Notes: generated from the letters alone by a model not told the origin. A DNA stretch of 64,000 nt from Paracoccus alkanivorans (GCF_003697785.1 NZ_QOKZ01000001.1:868001-932000); one strand, 5' to 3'; counted from the first letter of the stretch, positions 26,726-36,068 are shown. Program-made: numbers and translations.

Positions 26726-27433
26726 ATGATGACCGATACCGGAAAACTCGTACCCGCAGCGGAGCTTGCGCGATTGAACGAAGCCAGCTTCCCCAATGAA
26801 ACCGCCGAATATCGCAAGGCGCGCAACGCATTGCTTGCCGAAGAGATCGAACTTCGTCGCCATATCTGGCGCGTCGGGGAAATGCGGCGCGCGCTTCCGC
26901 CGGGCGGGGAGGTCACGACGGATTATCGCTTTGTCGGACCGGATGGCGAGGTTGGCCTCGACGCCCTGTTCCGCACACACGATACGCTCGTCATCTACAG
27001 CATGATGTATGGCCCCCAACGCAAGCAAGGCTGCCCGATGTGCACTGCACAGCTAAGCTCGTGGGACCCGGAGGTTCCGCATCTGGAACAGCGGATCGCG
27101 CTCGCGGTCGTCGCGCGCTCGCCTTATGAACGGATCGCCGCCTATGGGCGCGAACGCGGCTGGAAGCATCTCAGGCTCTATTCCGATCCGAGCGGAGATT
27201 TCACCGAGGATTTCGTCGGTGGTCGAGACGCCGACATGCCTGCCTACACAGTCTTTCAACGCGACAATGGCAGGATCCGTCATTTCTACAGCGCCGAGGG
27301 TAGTTCGAAAATGGCCGATCCCGGCCAGGACCCGCATAATGCCCCCGATATGAACCCGCTATGGATCCTGCTCGACACCACTCCCGAAGGCCGGGGCACC
27401 GATTGGTATCCGAAACTTGCATATGACGACTGA
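26726..27433 (+). CDS. DUF899 (thioredoxin-like) family protein
   Basis: This 235-residue protein has the DUF899 pattern: FVGPDGEVGLDALF near 71-84, MMYGPQRKQGCPMC with a CxxC-like pair near 92-105, and the C-terminal NPLWILLDTTPEGRG. The family has a thioredoxin-like fold and unproven function. AAGGGAAGGAGA sits before the ATG. It belongs with the VOC gene, probably under HxlR control. A role in stress or thiol chemistry is inference. Confidence 0.85.
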   Translation: MMTDTGKLVPAAELARLNEASFPNETAEYRKARNALLAEEIELRRHIWRVGEMRRALPPGGEVTTDYRFVGPDGEVGLDALFRTHDTLVIYSMMYGPQRKQGCPMCTAQLSSWDPEVPHLEQRIALAVVARSPYERIAAYGRERGWKHLRLYSDPSGDFTEDFVGGRDADMPAYTVFQRDNGRIRHFYSAEGSSKMADPGQDPHNAPDMNPLWILLDTTPEGRGTDWYPKLAYDD

Positions 27434-27546
27434 ACATCGGCAGCCGCGCGTTCTCATTTCGGCAACATAGTGAGCTGAAATCCTGGCTTGATCGGATCGC
27501 CGATTGGTTCATGCTGACAGTCGGCACGACAGGCGGCATATGAACC

Positions 27547-28329
27547 ATGACAGCGACTGAGACATCCACCCGATTGATCCACGACACGGCGGAACTCTTT
27601 GCCGCCGAACCCGCCCTGTCCCCGCTATTCGGCTATGACCCCTCCTCCGTGTCCGACATACCCCGGCTGTTCGCGTCTGTCCTGTCTGCCTGCCTGCCCG
27701 AAGGCACCGCCCGCCAGTCGGTTCGAAAATTGGCGGAAGAAGCGTTTCGAGACGATACGCAGGCGGTTGATGCCGCCCTGACTGATCTGGCGGCGACGAC
27801 TGCCCGCGACATCGATCCCCGAGGCATGGCGGGAGCGCTGCATTTCGCCCATGGTTATCATGTCCTGCTGGCCTATCGCCTGACCAACGCGCTGTGGCGG
27901 CGGGGACGGCATTCCCTGTCGCTGGCGGTCAAGGGCCAGTTCACCCGCGCTCTTGGGGCCGATATCATGCCGCAGGCGCGGATCGGCCGTGGAGTCTGGC
28001 TGGATCACGGGCTGGGCGTGGTGATCGGCCAGACGGCAGTGATCGAGGATGATGTGAGCCTCTGGCACGGGGTCACGCTCGGTTCCACCCTGGCCGATCG
28101 CGGCGAGCAGCGGCATCCGTGGCTTCGCCGGGGCGCCACCATTGGCGCGGGCGCGGTGATCCTTGGCGGCATCGAGATCGGTGCGGGTGCCGTTGTCGCC
28201 GCCGGGGCGGTCGTCACCCGCCCGGTGCCCCCCGGCGGGCTGGTCTCGGGACCAAGGGCCGAACCACGCGAAAGGCGGCCCGGCGGGTTTCAGGGCTTCG
28301 CACCTGCAGACCGGATCGGGAGAGAATGA
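27547..28329 (+). CDS. Serine O-acetyltransferase-like (CysE-type) hexapeptide acyltransferase
   Basis: This 260-residue protein has the N-terminal helical domain and the C-terminal left-handed beta-helix of CysE. The catalytic Asp-His pair is visible as D153-H154 in WLDHGLGVVIGQTA, followed by VTLGSTLADRGEQRHPWLRRG. CysE makes O-acetylserine from serine and acetyl-CoA. Its stop overlaps the next VOC gene as ATGA, which places it in a catabolic-looking operon with an M20 hydrolase. It may therefore be a paralogue recruited to acetylate another amino compound, or may supply cysteine for the operon's chemistry. No cysK is adjacent. Confidence 0.85.
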   Translation: MTATETSTRLIHDTAELFAAEPALSPLFGYDPSSVSDIPRLFASVLSACLPEGTARQSVRKLAEEAFRDDTQAVDAALTDLAATTARDIDPRGMAGALHFAHGYHVLLAYRLTNALWRRGRHSLSLAVKGQFTRALGADIMPQARIGRGVWLDHGLGVVIGQTAVIEDDVSLWHGVTLGSTLADRGEQRHPWLRRGATIGAGAVILGGIEIGAGAVVAAGAVVTRPVPPGGLVSGPRAEPRERRPGGFQGFAPADRIGRE

Positions 28330-29213
28330 TGACCGGGGCATTGGGCATCGACCACCCGTTAGTTACCGTTCGCGATCTGGAAACGGCACGTGAAACCTAC
28401 CGGTCGCTGGGCTTCGCAATGAAGCCGCCGGGACGGCATCCATGGGGCACCTCGACCGCTTTGGTGATCTTCCGGCGGCAGTTGCTGGAGCTTGTCGGTA
28501 TCTGGAACAACGGGCTGCTGGACAGCTATCCCGCCGGAGAGTTCCGCTTTGGTCGGCATGTCGCCTCGCATCTGGCCCAGCGCGAGGGCGTGGCGCTGAG
28601 CGCGCTTTACAGCGACGATGCCGAGGCCGACGCGGCGGCGGTGGTTTCGCGGGGCGGTCATTGCGAAGGGACGATCCGCTTCGGTCGCGACGTGATGCTG
28701 GCCGATGGCACGGCCGACCGCACCTCGACCGTTCTGAAGGTTTTTACCCATCCGGGGTTACCGCGCCTGTCGATGTTCGCCTGCCAGCAATTCCGCCGCG
28801 ACCTGATCGAGTTTCCGGAATGGATGGACCATCCGAATGGCGCGACCGGCTTTGCCTCGGCCACCATCCTTGCCGAACCAAAGGATCAGGACCAGGTCCG
28901 CGACTGGCTGCAATGCCTGCATGGCGTCACGGCAGAGCCGGCCGCATGGGGTTTTCGGGTTCGCACCGGTAACGGCTGGTGGAGGGTGGCCAGCCGCTGC
29001 GATGCCGAGGCGCTGTTCGGGCCAGTGCCCGAAATGCTGGCCCCGGACGGCGCACCCTCGGTCGCGTCGCTGGATCTGCGCGTCACCGATCTGAACCGCC
29101 TCCACCCCTTCCTGCAGTCGGGCGATTTCGCCTATAGAGAGATCGGTCGCTATCTGGTGCTGACCGAAGTGGACCGGCTGGGCGGCATTCTGCTGAGTTT
29201 TCAGGAAGGATAA
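28326..29213 (+). CDS. VOC/glyoxalase-like domain protein (Glyoxalase_3 type)
   Basis: A 295-residue protein with an N-terminal VOC half (GIDHPLVTVRDLETARETY) and a second, weaker VOC-like half near 150-290. It resembles Glyoxalase_3-like proteins of unknown function. ATG at 28326 overlaps the CysE-like stop (ATGA). It ends 4 bp before the M20 hydrolase start, so three genes form a tight unit. Confidence 0.8.
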   Translation: MMTGALGIDHPLVTVRDLETARETYRSLGFAMKPPGRHPWGTSTALVIFRRQLLELVGIWNNGLLDSYPAGEFRFGRHVASHLAQREGVALSALYSDDAEADAAAVVSRGGHCEGTIRFGRDVMLADGTADRTSTVLKVFTHPGLPRLSMFACQQFRRDLIEFPEWMDHPNGATGFASATILAEPKDQDQVRDWLQCLHGVTAEPAAWGFRVRTGNGWWRVASRCDAEALFGPVPEMLAPDGAPSVASLDLRVTDLNRLHPFLQSGDFAYREIGRYLVLTEVDRLGGILLSFQEG

Positions 29214-29217
29214 GTGC

Positions 29218-30357
29218 ATGTTCGACAACGAGCACATCTCCGAAGCCATCGCGTGGCGGCACGACCTGCATCGCCATCCCGAGCTGGGCTTTCAGGAAAA
29301 CCGGACATCCGAACTGATTGCCGGGTTGCTGGAAGGCTGGGGATGGCAGGTCCACCGAGGCCTCGCCCGGACCGGAGTCGTGGCGCGGCTAGGCGAAGGC
29401 AGACCCTTCATCGCGTTGCGCGCCGATATCGATGCGCTGCCCATCGAAGAGGCGACGGGGCTCGATTACGCCTCGATCCATCCCGGAAAAATGCATGCCT
29501 GCGGCCATGACGGGCATACCGCGATGCTGCTGCTGGCCGCCCGGAAGATCGCGGCGGACGGGGTTCGGAGCGGAACCGTCACGCTGATCTTTCAGCCCGC
29601 CGAGGAAAACGACGGCGGTGCACGGGTGATGGTAGAAGAAGGACTGTTCCGCGAATTCTCCTGCGACGTAGTCTACGGCATCCATAACTGGCCGGGGTTG
29701 CCTCCGGGCCGGCTGGTCGCCCGCGATTCCGAGATGATGGCGGCCTTTGCCGTCTTCGAAATCGTTATCGAGGGGCGCGGTGGCCATGCCGCGATGCCCG
29801 AGCAAAGCGATGGTGTGGTCGCAGCGGCCTCCCGAATGACTGGAGCATTGCAGGAACTACCGGCGCGGCGGCTCTCGCCACTGGTGCCCGGCGTGGTCTC
29901 GGTGACGCAGATCCATACCGGGTCGGCATGGAATATCTGCCCTGACCGGGCCGTCCTGCGGGGCACCGCGCGGTGGTTCTCGCAAGAGGCGGGCGATGTT
30001 CTGGAGGCGCGGCTGGCCGAGGTGGCGCAGGGCATTGCGGCGGCGCATGGATGCCGGGCAACGGTCGACTATCAGCGCCGCTATCCAGCGACGATCAACA
30101 GCGCCCCCGAGGCAGCACTTGCCCGGCAACTGGGCGGAACGATGGGACTGAACACTGCCGAGGCCGGTCCCAGCATGGCGTCCGAGGATTTCGCCTTCAT
30201 GTTGAACGAGCGGCGCGGGGCCTATATCTGGCTGGGTGCCGGGCGCGACGGCGACAATCCCGGGCTGCATTCGGCGAAGTTCGATTTCAACGACGCGATT
30301 CTGCCTACCGGTGCGGAATTCTGGGTCAGGCTGGCGCGCCAAGCCACCGGCGATTGA
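29218..30357 (+). CDS. M20-family amidohydrolase (hippurate/N-acyl-amino-acid hydrolase-like)
   Basis: This 379-residue metallohydrolase has the family ligands: HACGHDGHTAML near 97-108, the EEN of PAEENDGGARV near 125-135, YGIHNWPG near 151-158, and a late His in GLHSAKF. It would hydrolyse an N-acyl amino acid or related amide in the cytosol. The second half is the dimerisation domain. Its stop shares one base with the LysR start (TGATG). Together with the acetyltransferase-like gene it suggests an N-acylated intermediate that is made and cleaved. Confidence 0.9.
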   Translation: MFDNEHISEAIAWRHDLHRHPELGFQENRTSELIAGLLEGWGWQVHRGLARTGVVARLGEGRPFIALRADIDALPIEEATGLDYASIHPGKMHACGHDGHTAMLLLAARKIAADGVRSGTVTLIFQPAEENDGGARVMVEEGLFREFSCDVVYGIHNWPGLPPGRLVARDSEMMAAFAVFEIVIEGRGGHAAMPEQSDGVVAAASRMTGALQELPARRLSPLVPGVVSVTQIHTGSAWNICPDRAVLRGTARWFSQEAGDVLEARLAEVAQGIAAAHGCRATVDYQRRYPATINSAPEAALARQLGGTMGLNTAEAGPSMASEDFAFMLNERRGAYIWLGAGRDGDNPGLHSAKFDFNDAILPTGAEFWVRLARQATGD

Positions 30358-31265
30358 TGGAGGGGCTGAGCAACCGGTTCCTGCGGGAATTCCTGGTCGT
30401 GGCGCAGGAAGGCTCGATCCGCCGGGCGGCAGAGCGGCTGAACATCGCGCCATCTGCGGTCAGCCGAAAGCTGACCGATGCCGAAGCGCGGCTGGGCGTC
30501 ACGCTGCTGGAACGCAGTGCACAGGGGATCACCCTGACCGATGCCGGGCGGCTGGTCCGTGAGCACGCGCTGCATATGCAGGACGAACAGACCTTCTTGC
30601 TGGATCAATTGGGCAGGTTCCGGGAAAGCGGCGGCCATGCGGTGCGCATCGCAGTCGGCGAGGGCTTTGCCGCCGATCTGATGCAGAACGGGTTGGCGCC
30701 CTTGGGCCTTGCGCAGCCGCAACTGCGCTTTCGCGCCGATCTTGCCGGAACCGAGGAAATCCAACGGCGGGTGATCGACGGCGAAGCGGATATCGGCATC
30801 GCCTACAACCCCGTGCCTACCGAAAGAACGGCTTCGCTCGCCATCTCGCGGCAGCCGCTTTGCGCCATCGTTCCAGCCGGGTCGCCCTTGGCCCGGCATG
30901 ACCGAATCCCACTGGCCGAGATGCTGGCGCGGCCAATCGCGATGCTGGACACCCGCCACGCCATCAGGACGTTGGTGGGTCGCGCGGCAAGCGATCAGGG
31001 GCTGGCGCTGCGCCCGCAGGTCGAGACATCTTCGATCGCAGCGCTGATCCGTTATGTCGGCGCGGGGATGGGAGGAACCTTTCTACCGCGCTTTTCGGCC
31101 TCGATACAGGCGGCACGCGGAGAGGTGGCGATCGTCGATCTGGACGAGGAATCGCTTCAGCATGTCAGCGCCCATCTGATGGTCCGCGCAAGGCGGCGGC
31201 TGCCCTCATCGACAGCGCTCACCGCCGAATATCTCGCCGCGCATATGGTAGCGTTTCGCGGCTAA
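30357..31265 (+). CDS. LysR-family transcriptional regulator
   Basis: A 302-residue LysR protein: N-terminal helix-turn-helix (EGSIRRAAERLNIAPSAVSRK) and a periplasmic-binding-like effector domain. ATG at 30357 shares its first base with the stop of the amidohydrolase gene, so it is translated as part of the upstream operon, which is unusual for LysR genes that are normally divergent. It probably controls both the upstream genes and the downstream dehydrogenase operon, whose leader carries three palindromes. Confidence 0.88.
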   Translation: MEGLSNRFLREFLVVAQEGSIRRAAERLNIAPSAVSRKLTDAEARLGVTLLERSAQGITLTDAGRLVREHALHMQDEQTFLLDQLGRFRESGGHAVRIAVGEGFAADLMQNGLAPLGLAQPQLRFRADLAGTEEIQRRVIDGEADIGIAYNPVPTERTASLAISRQPLCAIVPAGSPLARHDRIPLAEMLARPIAMLDTRHAIRTLVGRAASDQGLALRPQVETSSIAALIRYVGAGMGGTFLPRFSASIQAARGEVAIVDLDEESLQHVSAHLMVRARRRLPSSTALTAEYLAAHMVAFRG

Positions 31266-31268
31266 GGC

Positions 31269-31340
31269 GTTGCCAATATGGCAACACTACGTGCGATAAT
31301 TATCGGCTATTCAGGAACACCAGATTATCCGACTGTCGGA
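31269..31340. promoter_or_regulatory. Three palindromes upstream of the dehydrogenase operon
   Basis: GTTGCCA-ATA-TGGCAAC (31269-31285) follows the LysR stop by 3 bp. CGATAATTATCG (31294-31305) is a perfect 12 bp palindrome. TCCGAC-T-GTCGGA lies at 31328-31340. They occupy a 118 bp gap before the HIBADH-like start and may be terminator-like structure plus regulator sites. Confidence 0.5.
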
Positions 31341-31383
31341 CGGCACGCCAAACGGAGCGCAGCGGTTAGGCAGCGGAGGCATC

Positions 31384-32277
31384 ATGGGTCAGTCGGTCGG
31401 TATCATTGGATTGGGGGCTATGGGAATGGGCATGGCGCAAAGCCTGCTCCGCGCCGGGTTTACGGTTTCGGCCTATGATCTCTCGCATGACGCGATGGCA
31501 CGCGCCCGCGCTTCCGGTATCACTGTCACCACCTCGCCCGTCGAGGTGATGCAAGCCACCGATGCGATCGTGCTATCACTGCCCCTTGCCCGACATGTCG
31601 AAGAAACCATCGAGGCAGGCTTCGCGGCAGGCATGTTCGCCAACCGGCAAGGGATGGTGGTTATCGACACCTCTACCTCCGAGGCGGCGGTCAGCCGGCG
31701 GTTGGCAGCACGACTGGCCGAGGCTGGGCACGGTTTTCTGGATGCGCCGGTCAGCGGCGGCCCGCAAGGGGCGGCGAACGGGGCGCTGTCGATGATGATC
31801 GGCGGCGATACCAATTCGGTTACAAAGGCGCAGCCGGTGCTGGATGCCATGGCCGCAAAGGTGATCCATGTCGGCGACAGCGGCGCGGGCAATATTGCCA
31901 AGCTGGTCAACAACATGCTGGTCGCCTGCCACATGCTGACCACCGCCGAGGCACTGCGCCTTTCCGAAGCGGCGGGGCTACCTGCCGGGGACGCCTTACG
32001 GGTCATCAACAGCGCCACCGGTCGCAGCGCGCTGAGCGAGGTGCATTTCCCGAACTGGGTGCTGACCCGCAGTTTCGACAGCGGCTTCAGCGCCGGATTG
32101 ATGCGCAAGGATATCCGCCTTGCGCTTGAACTGGCCACAGATGCCGGCTGCGCGATGCCGGTCTCGGAACTGGTGGTGGAGCTGTGGTCAAAGGCCCGCT
32201 CGGGGCTGGGCGACACGGACGATTTCATGCTGATGGGCGATCCCGATGCCCGTCCGAAGGAGGAAACCAATGGCTGA
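31384..32277 (+). CDS. 3-hydroxyisobutyrate dehydrogenase-family NAD(P) oxidoreductase
   Basis: This 297-residue beta-hydroxyacid dehydrogenase has Rossmann motif GLGAMGMGMAQ (residues 10-20), substrate motif DAPVSGGPQGA near 120-130, and catalytic lysine in GNIAKLVNN near 167-175. The family oxidises 3-hydroxyisobutyrate, tartronate semialdehyde and similar acids. GGAGG precedes the ATG. It overlaps the aldehyde dehydrogenase by 8 bp, so an alcohol-to-aldehyde-to-acid pair is likely. Confidence 0.9.
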   Translation: MGQSVGIIGLGAMGMGMAQSLLRAGFTVSAYDLSHDAMARARASGITVTTSPVEVMQATDAIVLSLPLARHVEETIEAGFAAGMFANRQGMVVIDTSTSEAAVSRRLAARLAEAGHGFLDAPVSGGPQGAANGALSMMIGGDTNSVTKAQPVLDAMAAKVIHVGDSGAGNIAKLVNNMLVACHMLTTAEALRLSEAAGLPAGDALRVINSATGRSALSEVHFPNWVLTRSFDSGFSAGLMRKDIRLALELATDAGCAMPVSELVVELWSKARSGLGDTDDFMLMGDPDARPKEETNG

Positions 32278-33820
32278 CGACATGCCGCATGTCCATATCG
32301 ACACCAGGGCCGAGATTGTCCGGCTGCTGACGGAACTGCTGGGTTCGACTCAGGTCCAAAACCATGTCGGCGGCCGGCTGATGGCCGGTGATGGCGAGAT
32401 GCTGGCTCTGACCGATCCAGCCACGGGCAAGGTGTTTGCCGAATTCCCGGATGCCGGGCAAGCCGTTGTCGATGCGGCCGCCGATGCCGCGAAAACCGCG
32501 CAGCGGCAATGGTGGGCCAAAACCGCCTCGGAACGCGGTCGGATCATGATCGAGATTGGCCGTCAGATCCGCGCCCATGCCGAGCCGCTGGCGCGGCTGG
32601 AGGCGATCTCGTCCGGACGCCCGATCCGGGATACCGGCGGAGAGCCGGCCCGCATGGCCGAGATGTTCGAATATTACGCGGGCTGGTGCGACAAGATCAC
32701 CGGAGATGTGATCCCCGTGCCCAGCAGCCACCTGAACTATACGCGGCACGAGCCCATCGGCGTCGTCACCCAGATCACGCCCTGGAACGCCCCGCTGTTC
32801 ACCTGCTGCTGGCAGGTCGCCCCGGCAATCTGCGCAGGCAACGCGGTGATGCTGAAACCCTCCGAACTGACGCCGCTGACATCGCTGGTGATCGCGGCGC
32901 TATGCGAAAAGGCCGGGGTGCCTGCCGGGCTGGTCAACGTGATTGCCGGTCGCGGACCGACCGCCGGGCAGAAGATGATCGACCATCCCGCCACCGGGCT
33001 GGTGGTCTTTGTCGGCTCGGCGCAGGGCGGAGCCGCGATTGCCGCCGCTGCCGCACGCCGGCTGATTCCGTCGGTGCTGGAACTGGGCGGGAAATCCGCG
33101 AATATCGTCTTTGCCGATGCCGATATCGACCGCGCGGTGGTGGGCGCTCAGGCAGCGATCTTTGCCGCTTGCGGGCAAAGCTGCGTTGCGGGTTCGCGGC
33201 TGCTGGTGCATCGCTCGATCCATGCCGAGATGGTCGAGAAACTGGCTGGGGCCGCCGCACGCATTCCCGTCGGCATGCCACTGGACCCGGCAACGCAGAT
33301 CGGCCCAGTGAACAATGCGCGGCAATGGGACAAGGTGGATGCGATGGTCCGCACCGCCTCGGGTGAAGGCGCTCAGATCGTCACCGGCGGGGCGAAACCG
33401 CAGGCATTGACCAAAAGCGGCGGGTATTTCTATGCCCCCACGGTGCTGGACAGCGTAACCCCCGGAATGGAGATCGCCCGCGAGGAAGTGTTCGGCCCGG
33501 TGCTGTCGGTGTTGAGCTTCGAGGACGAGGATGAGGCCGTGGCTCTGGCCAATGCCACACCCTATGGATTGGCGGGCGCGGTCTGGACGCGCGATGTCGG
33601 GCGCGCGCACCGCATGGCGGCAAGGGTCCGGGCCGGAACCTTCTGGATCAACAGCTACAAGACGATCAATGTCATGTCGCCTTTCGGCGGCTTTGGCCAG
33701 TCTGGCTATGGCCGTTCGTCGGGACGCGAGGCGCTGGCGGCCTATACCACCACGAAATCGGTCTGGGTCGAAACCGCAGCCGATCCGGCCATCGGCTTTG
33801 GATACGCTCCAGACCGGTGA
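32270..33820 (+). CDS. NAD(P)-dependent aldehyde dehydrogenase
   Basis: A 516-residue aldehyde dehydrogenase. NAD site and catalytic Glu are in ELGGKSANIVFADAD, catalytic Cys in ACGQSCVAGSR, and the late FGPVLSV segment is present. ATG at 32270 has AAGGAGG at 32257-32263 and is preferred to an upstream in-frame start inside the previous gene. Two stem-loops (33828-33846 and 33860-33883) separate it from the membrane genes. Confidence 0.92.
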   Translation: MADDMPHVHIDTRAEIVRLLTELLGSTQVQNHVGGRLMAGDGEMLALTDPATGKVFAEFPDAGQAVVDAAADAAKTAQRQWWAKTASERGRIMIEIGRQIRAHAEPLARLEAISSGRPIRDTGGEPARMAEMFEYYAGWCDKITGDVIPVPSSHLNYTRHEPIGVVTQITPWNAPLFTCCWQVAPAICAGNAVMLKPSELTPLTSLVIAALCEKAGVPAGLVNVIAGRGPTAGQKMIDHPATGLVVFVGSAQGGAAIAAAAARRLIPSVLELGGKSANIVFADADIDRAVVGAQAAIFAACGQSCVAGSRLLVHRSIHAEMVEKLAGAAARIPVGMPLDPATQIGPVNNARQWDKVDAMVRTASGEGAQIVTGGAKPQALTKSGGYFYAPTVLDSVTPGMEIAREEVFGPVLSVLSFEDEDEAVALANATPYGLAGAVWTRDVGRAHRMAARVRAGTFWINSYKTINVMSPFGGFGQSGYGRSSGREALAAYTTTKSVWVETAADPAIGFGYAPDR

Positions 33821-33904
33821 GCCGGAACCGGGCTGACAAGACCCGGAAGCTTCCATAAACGGCCCAGTGACGAAACCGGGCCGATAACAACAGAGAGGGC
33901 ACTC

Positions 33905-34729
33905 ATGGAAAACACGAAGGATATTCTTCTGGACTGGCGCCTGCATGCAAGCGTGCTGGTCATCACCATCATCGCCGAGGCCATCGGCGTCATCGCGGTT
34001 CCCATCGGCATCGGCTCGATCCTGCTGCTGCCGCTGCTTTACGCCTTTGTCATGGGGCTGGCGATCAATCCCAATGTGATGCGCAAGGCGGGCGCATGGC
34101 TGGGGCAGCGCGAGGTCAAGGCGGCCTCGCCGCTGATCGTGATCGCCATCATGCCCTTCATCGCCAAGTTCGGCACGATCATCGGCCCCTCGATGGAGCA
34201 GATCATCGCCGCCGGCCCGGCCCTGATCCTGCAGGAGCTGGGCAACCTGGGCACCATCGTGCTGGCCTTCCCGGTTGCGGTACTGCTGCTGGGCATGGGA
34301 CGCGAGGCGATCGGTGCCTGTTTCTCGGTGGCGCGCGAACCCAATATCGCCATCATCGCCGACAAGTACGGGCTGAAAAGCCCGGAAGGCGCCGGCGTCA
34401 TGGGCGTTTACGTGATCGGCACATTGTTCGGCACCTTCATCTTCGCAATCCTCGCCTCGCTGCTGGCAACCGCTGGTATTTTCAGCATCGAGGCCCTGGC
34501 GATGGCCTGCGGGATCGGCTCGGGCTCGATGATGGCGGCCTGTTCGGGCGCGCTTGCCCATGCCGTTCCGGAAATGGAAGGGCAAATCCTCGCCCTGGCC
34601 GGGGCCAGCAACGTACTGACCTATGCTACCGGATTGTATCTGTGCATCTTCGTCGCCTTGCCGGTGACCGAGAAATTGTATGACCTGCTGGGCCGCAAGC
34701 AGCCCGCAGCCGCCAATACCGGAGAGTGA
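33905..34729 (+). CDS. DUF3100 integral membrane protein
   Basis: A 274-residue membrane protein with about eight hydrophobic segments and the DUF3100 look (IAEAIGVIAVPIGIGSI, then GLAINPN). It is likely the large part of an uncharacterised transporter. It is followed after 2 bp by a smaller membrane protein. Location beside the amidohydrolase, HIBADH-like and aldehyde dehydrogenase genes suggests it carries the pathway substrate. Confidence 0.85.
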   Translation: MENTKDILLDWRLHASVLVITIIAEAIGVIAVPIGIGSILLLPLLYAFVMGLAINPNVMRKAGAWLGQREVKAASPLIVIAIMPFIAKFGTIIGPSMEQIIAAGPALILQELGNLGTIVLAFPVAVLLLGMGREAIGACFSVAREPNIAIIADKYGLKSPEGAGVMGVYVIGTLFGTFIFAILASLLATAGIFSIEALAMACGIGSGSMMAACSGALAHAVPEMEGQILALAGASNVLTYATGLYLCIFVALPVTEKLYDLLGRKQPAAANTGE

Positions 34730-34731
34730 TC

Positions 34732-35208
34732 ATGAGCAACGCGGATATCCCCGTCGACCACGAGGCCGAAACCCGGCCAGATCTTTTCCAGCATGCGCTT
34801 CTGCTTATTGCCGTTTGCGTAATCGCCCTGGCGGGCAATACGGTGGCAACGGATGCAACCGTGATGCAAGGGCTGGTTGGATTGATCATCCTGTATCTGA
34901 TCGCGATGGCCGGGCTGGTCCTGACGCGCCTTGTGCCGATCAACCTGCCCTCGGTCGCATGGATCTCGCTGATCGGGATCGTGGTGACGCTGCCATGGAC
35001 GCCGGGAAGCGGCTGGCTGCTGGAAAGAGTGGCGCATGTGAACTTCCTGACGCTGGCCACGCCCTGCCTCGCCTATGCGGGAATCGCCATCGCCCGGCGC
35101 GAGATCGAGATCGCCAGAGCCTCGGGATGGAAGATCTTCATCGTCGCGGTACTGGTGATGACCGGCACCTATGTCGGCTCGGCATTCGTGGCGGAGCTGT
35201 TCCTGTAA
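34732..35208 (+). CDS. Small membrane protein paired with DUF3100
   Basis: This 158-residue protein has about five predicted membrane segments and a short polar N-terminus. GGAGAG precedes ATG at 34732; a GTG 6 bp earlier was not chosen. It follows DUF3100 almost without a gap, so it is probably its second subunit. No further family is recognised. Confidence 0.8.
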   Translation: MSNADIPVDHEAETRPDLFQHALLLIAVCVIALAGNTVATDATVMQGLVGLIILYLIAMAGLVLTRLVPINLPSVAWISLIGIVVTLPWTPGSGWLLERVAHVNFLTLATPCLAYAGIAIARREIEIARASGWKIFIVAVLVMTGTYVGSAFVAELFL

Positions 35209-35504
35209 GCAGGCTCGCAACTCGGAACCAGTATAAAAAGTCGGGCAACAAATAGCGGTTCACATACCAGCCCCTTTGCCTGCACCGGTGCTGGACAGGG
35301 TTTCGCCCTGGCGGCAGGCATTGGGTGATTGGCGAGTTTGTCTGCGCTCTCTCTGGACCTTCCCAGATACCGCATTTGTGCAGCCGCTGCCAAAGACAAC
35401 TTCGGCGGTTCGCGTTGCAAGAAAGTTCCGAGCCCAGACTATCGGATGCTGCACTGTAAGTGAACAGCAGCTTTCGGTTCAGGCTCAAGAGTATTAGCCC
35501 GACG

Positions 35505-35883
35505 GAAGTCCGGGATCGGTAAGTTGACGGCTTTCTCGCTGAGATTTGCCGACCACCAGGCTGCAAGCGCAGAATAACCTCCCAATGCGTCTGCCCCCTC
35601 CTTGGCCCGGACAAAATACGCGATCATTGGTGCGAGGTAAAAATCCGCGAGCGTGAAGGATTGGCCGTCAAGGACACTATTTCGGCCTCGTTGGCCTGTT
35701 CACCTGCTGCCGGGTGAAACAGACCTGCCGGACCAGCGGGCGATAGCCATAGCTGTCTACGATTGAAATAACCTGTGCAGTTCGTGCCAAACGTTTTGTA
35801 TCGACCGGTACAAGGCTGGGACCAATGAACGCTGCGTCAATATATCTGGCTATTCCTCGATGAACCGTGCCAGTGATGGCCAC
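35505..35883 (-). pseudogene. Glutathione S-transferase remnant
   Basis: Two minus-strand pieces in different frames match the C-terminal domain of GSTs. The upstream piece reads TAQVISIVDSYGYRPLVRQV (about 35883-35700). The downstream one reads VLDGQSFTLADFYLAPMI and on to GGYSALAAWWSANL (35675-35505). Between them about 40 residues and the frame are lost; the N-terminal thioredoxin-like domain is absent. The gene is dead. The flanks 35209-35504 and 35884-36058 show no other gene, apart from a GCCGGC/GCCGGC inverted repeat near 35916-35936. Confidence 0.75.
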
Positions 35884-36045
35884 AACCTGCAGCGAGTTAT
35901 TTCTCGTCGATTAGATGCCGGCCGTTCGAAGCCGGCGATTTGACCGCCGATAAGTTCGTTCCTTGACTCGCCACTGAACTGATGCCCAGCAGTGATTGGG
36001 TCGCTAATGAATGGGCAGCAGGCATGAACCTGCTACCCGTCAATG

Positions 36046-36068
36046 TGAAAGGCGCCGTTCAGGCGCTA
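36046..36068 (-). terminator. Short hairpin at the end of the Amt-like gene
   Basis: GCGCC (36052-36056) and GGCGC (36062-36066) pair around a 5-base loop that contains the Amt-like gene stop codon region. On the minus strand it is followed by CTTTC, so only a weak U-run. It is a candidate terminator for the minus-strand methylated-amine genes. Confidence 0.4.
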
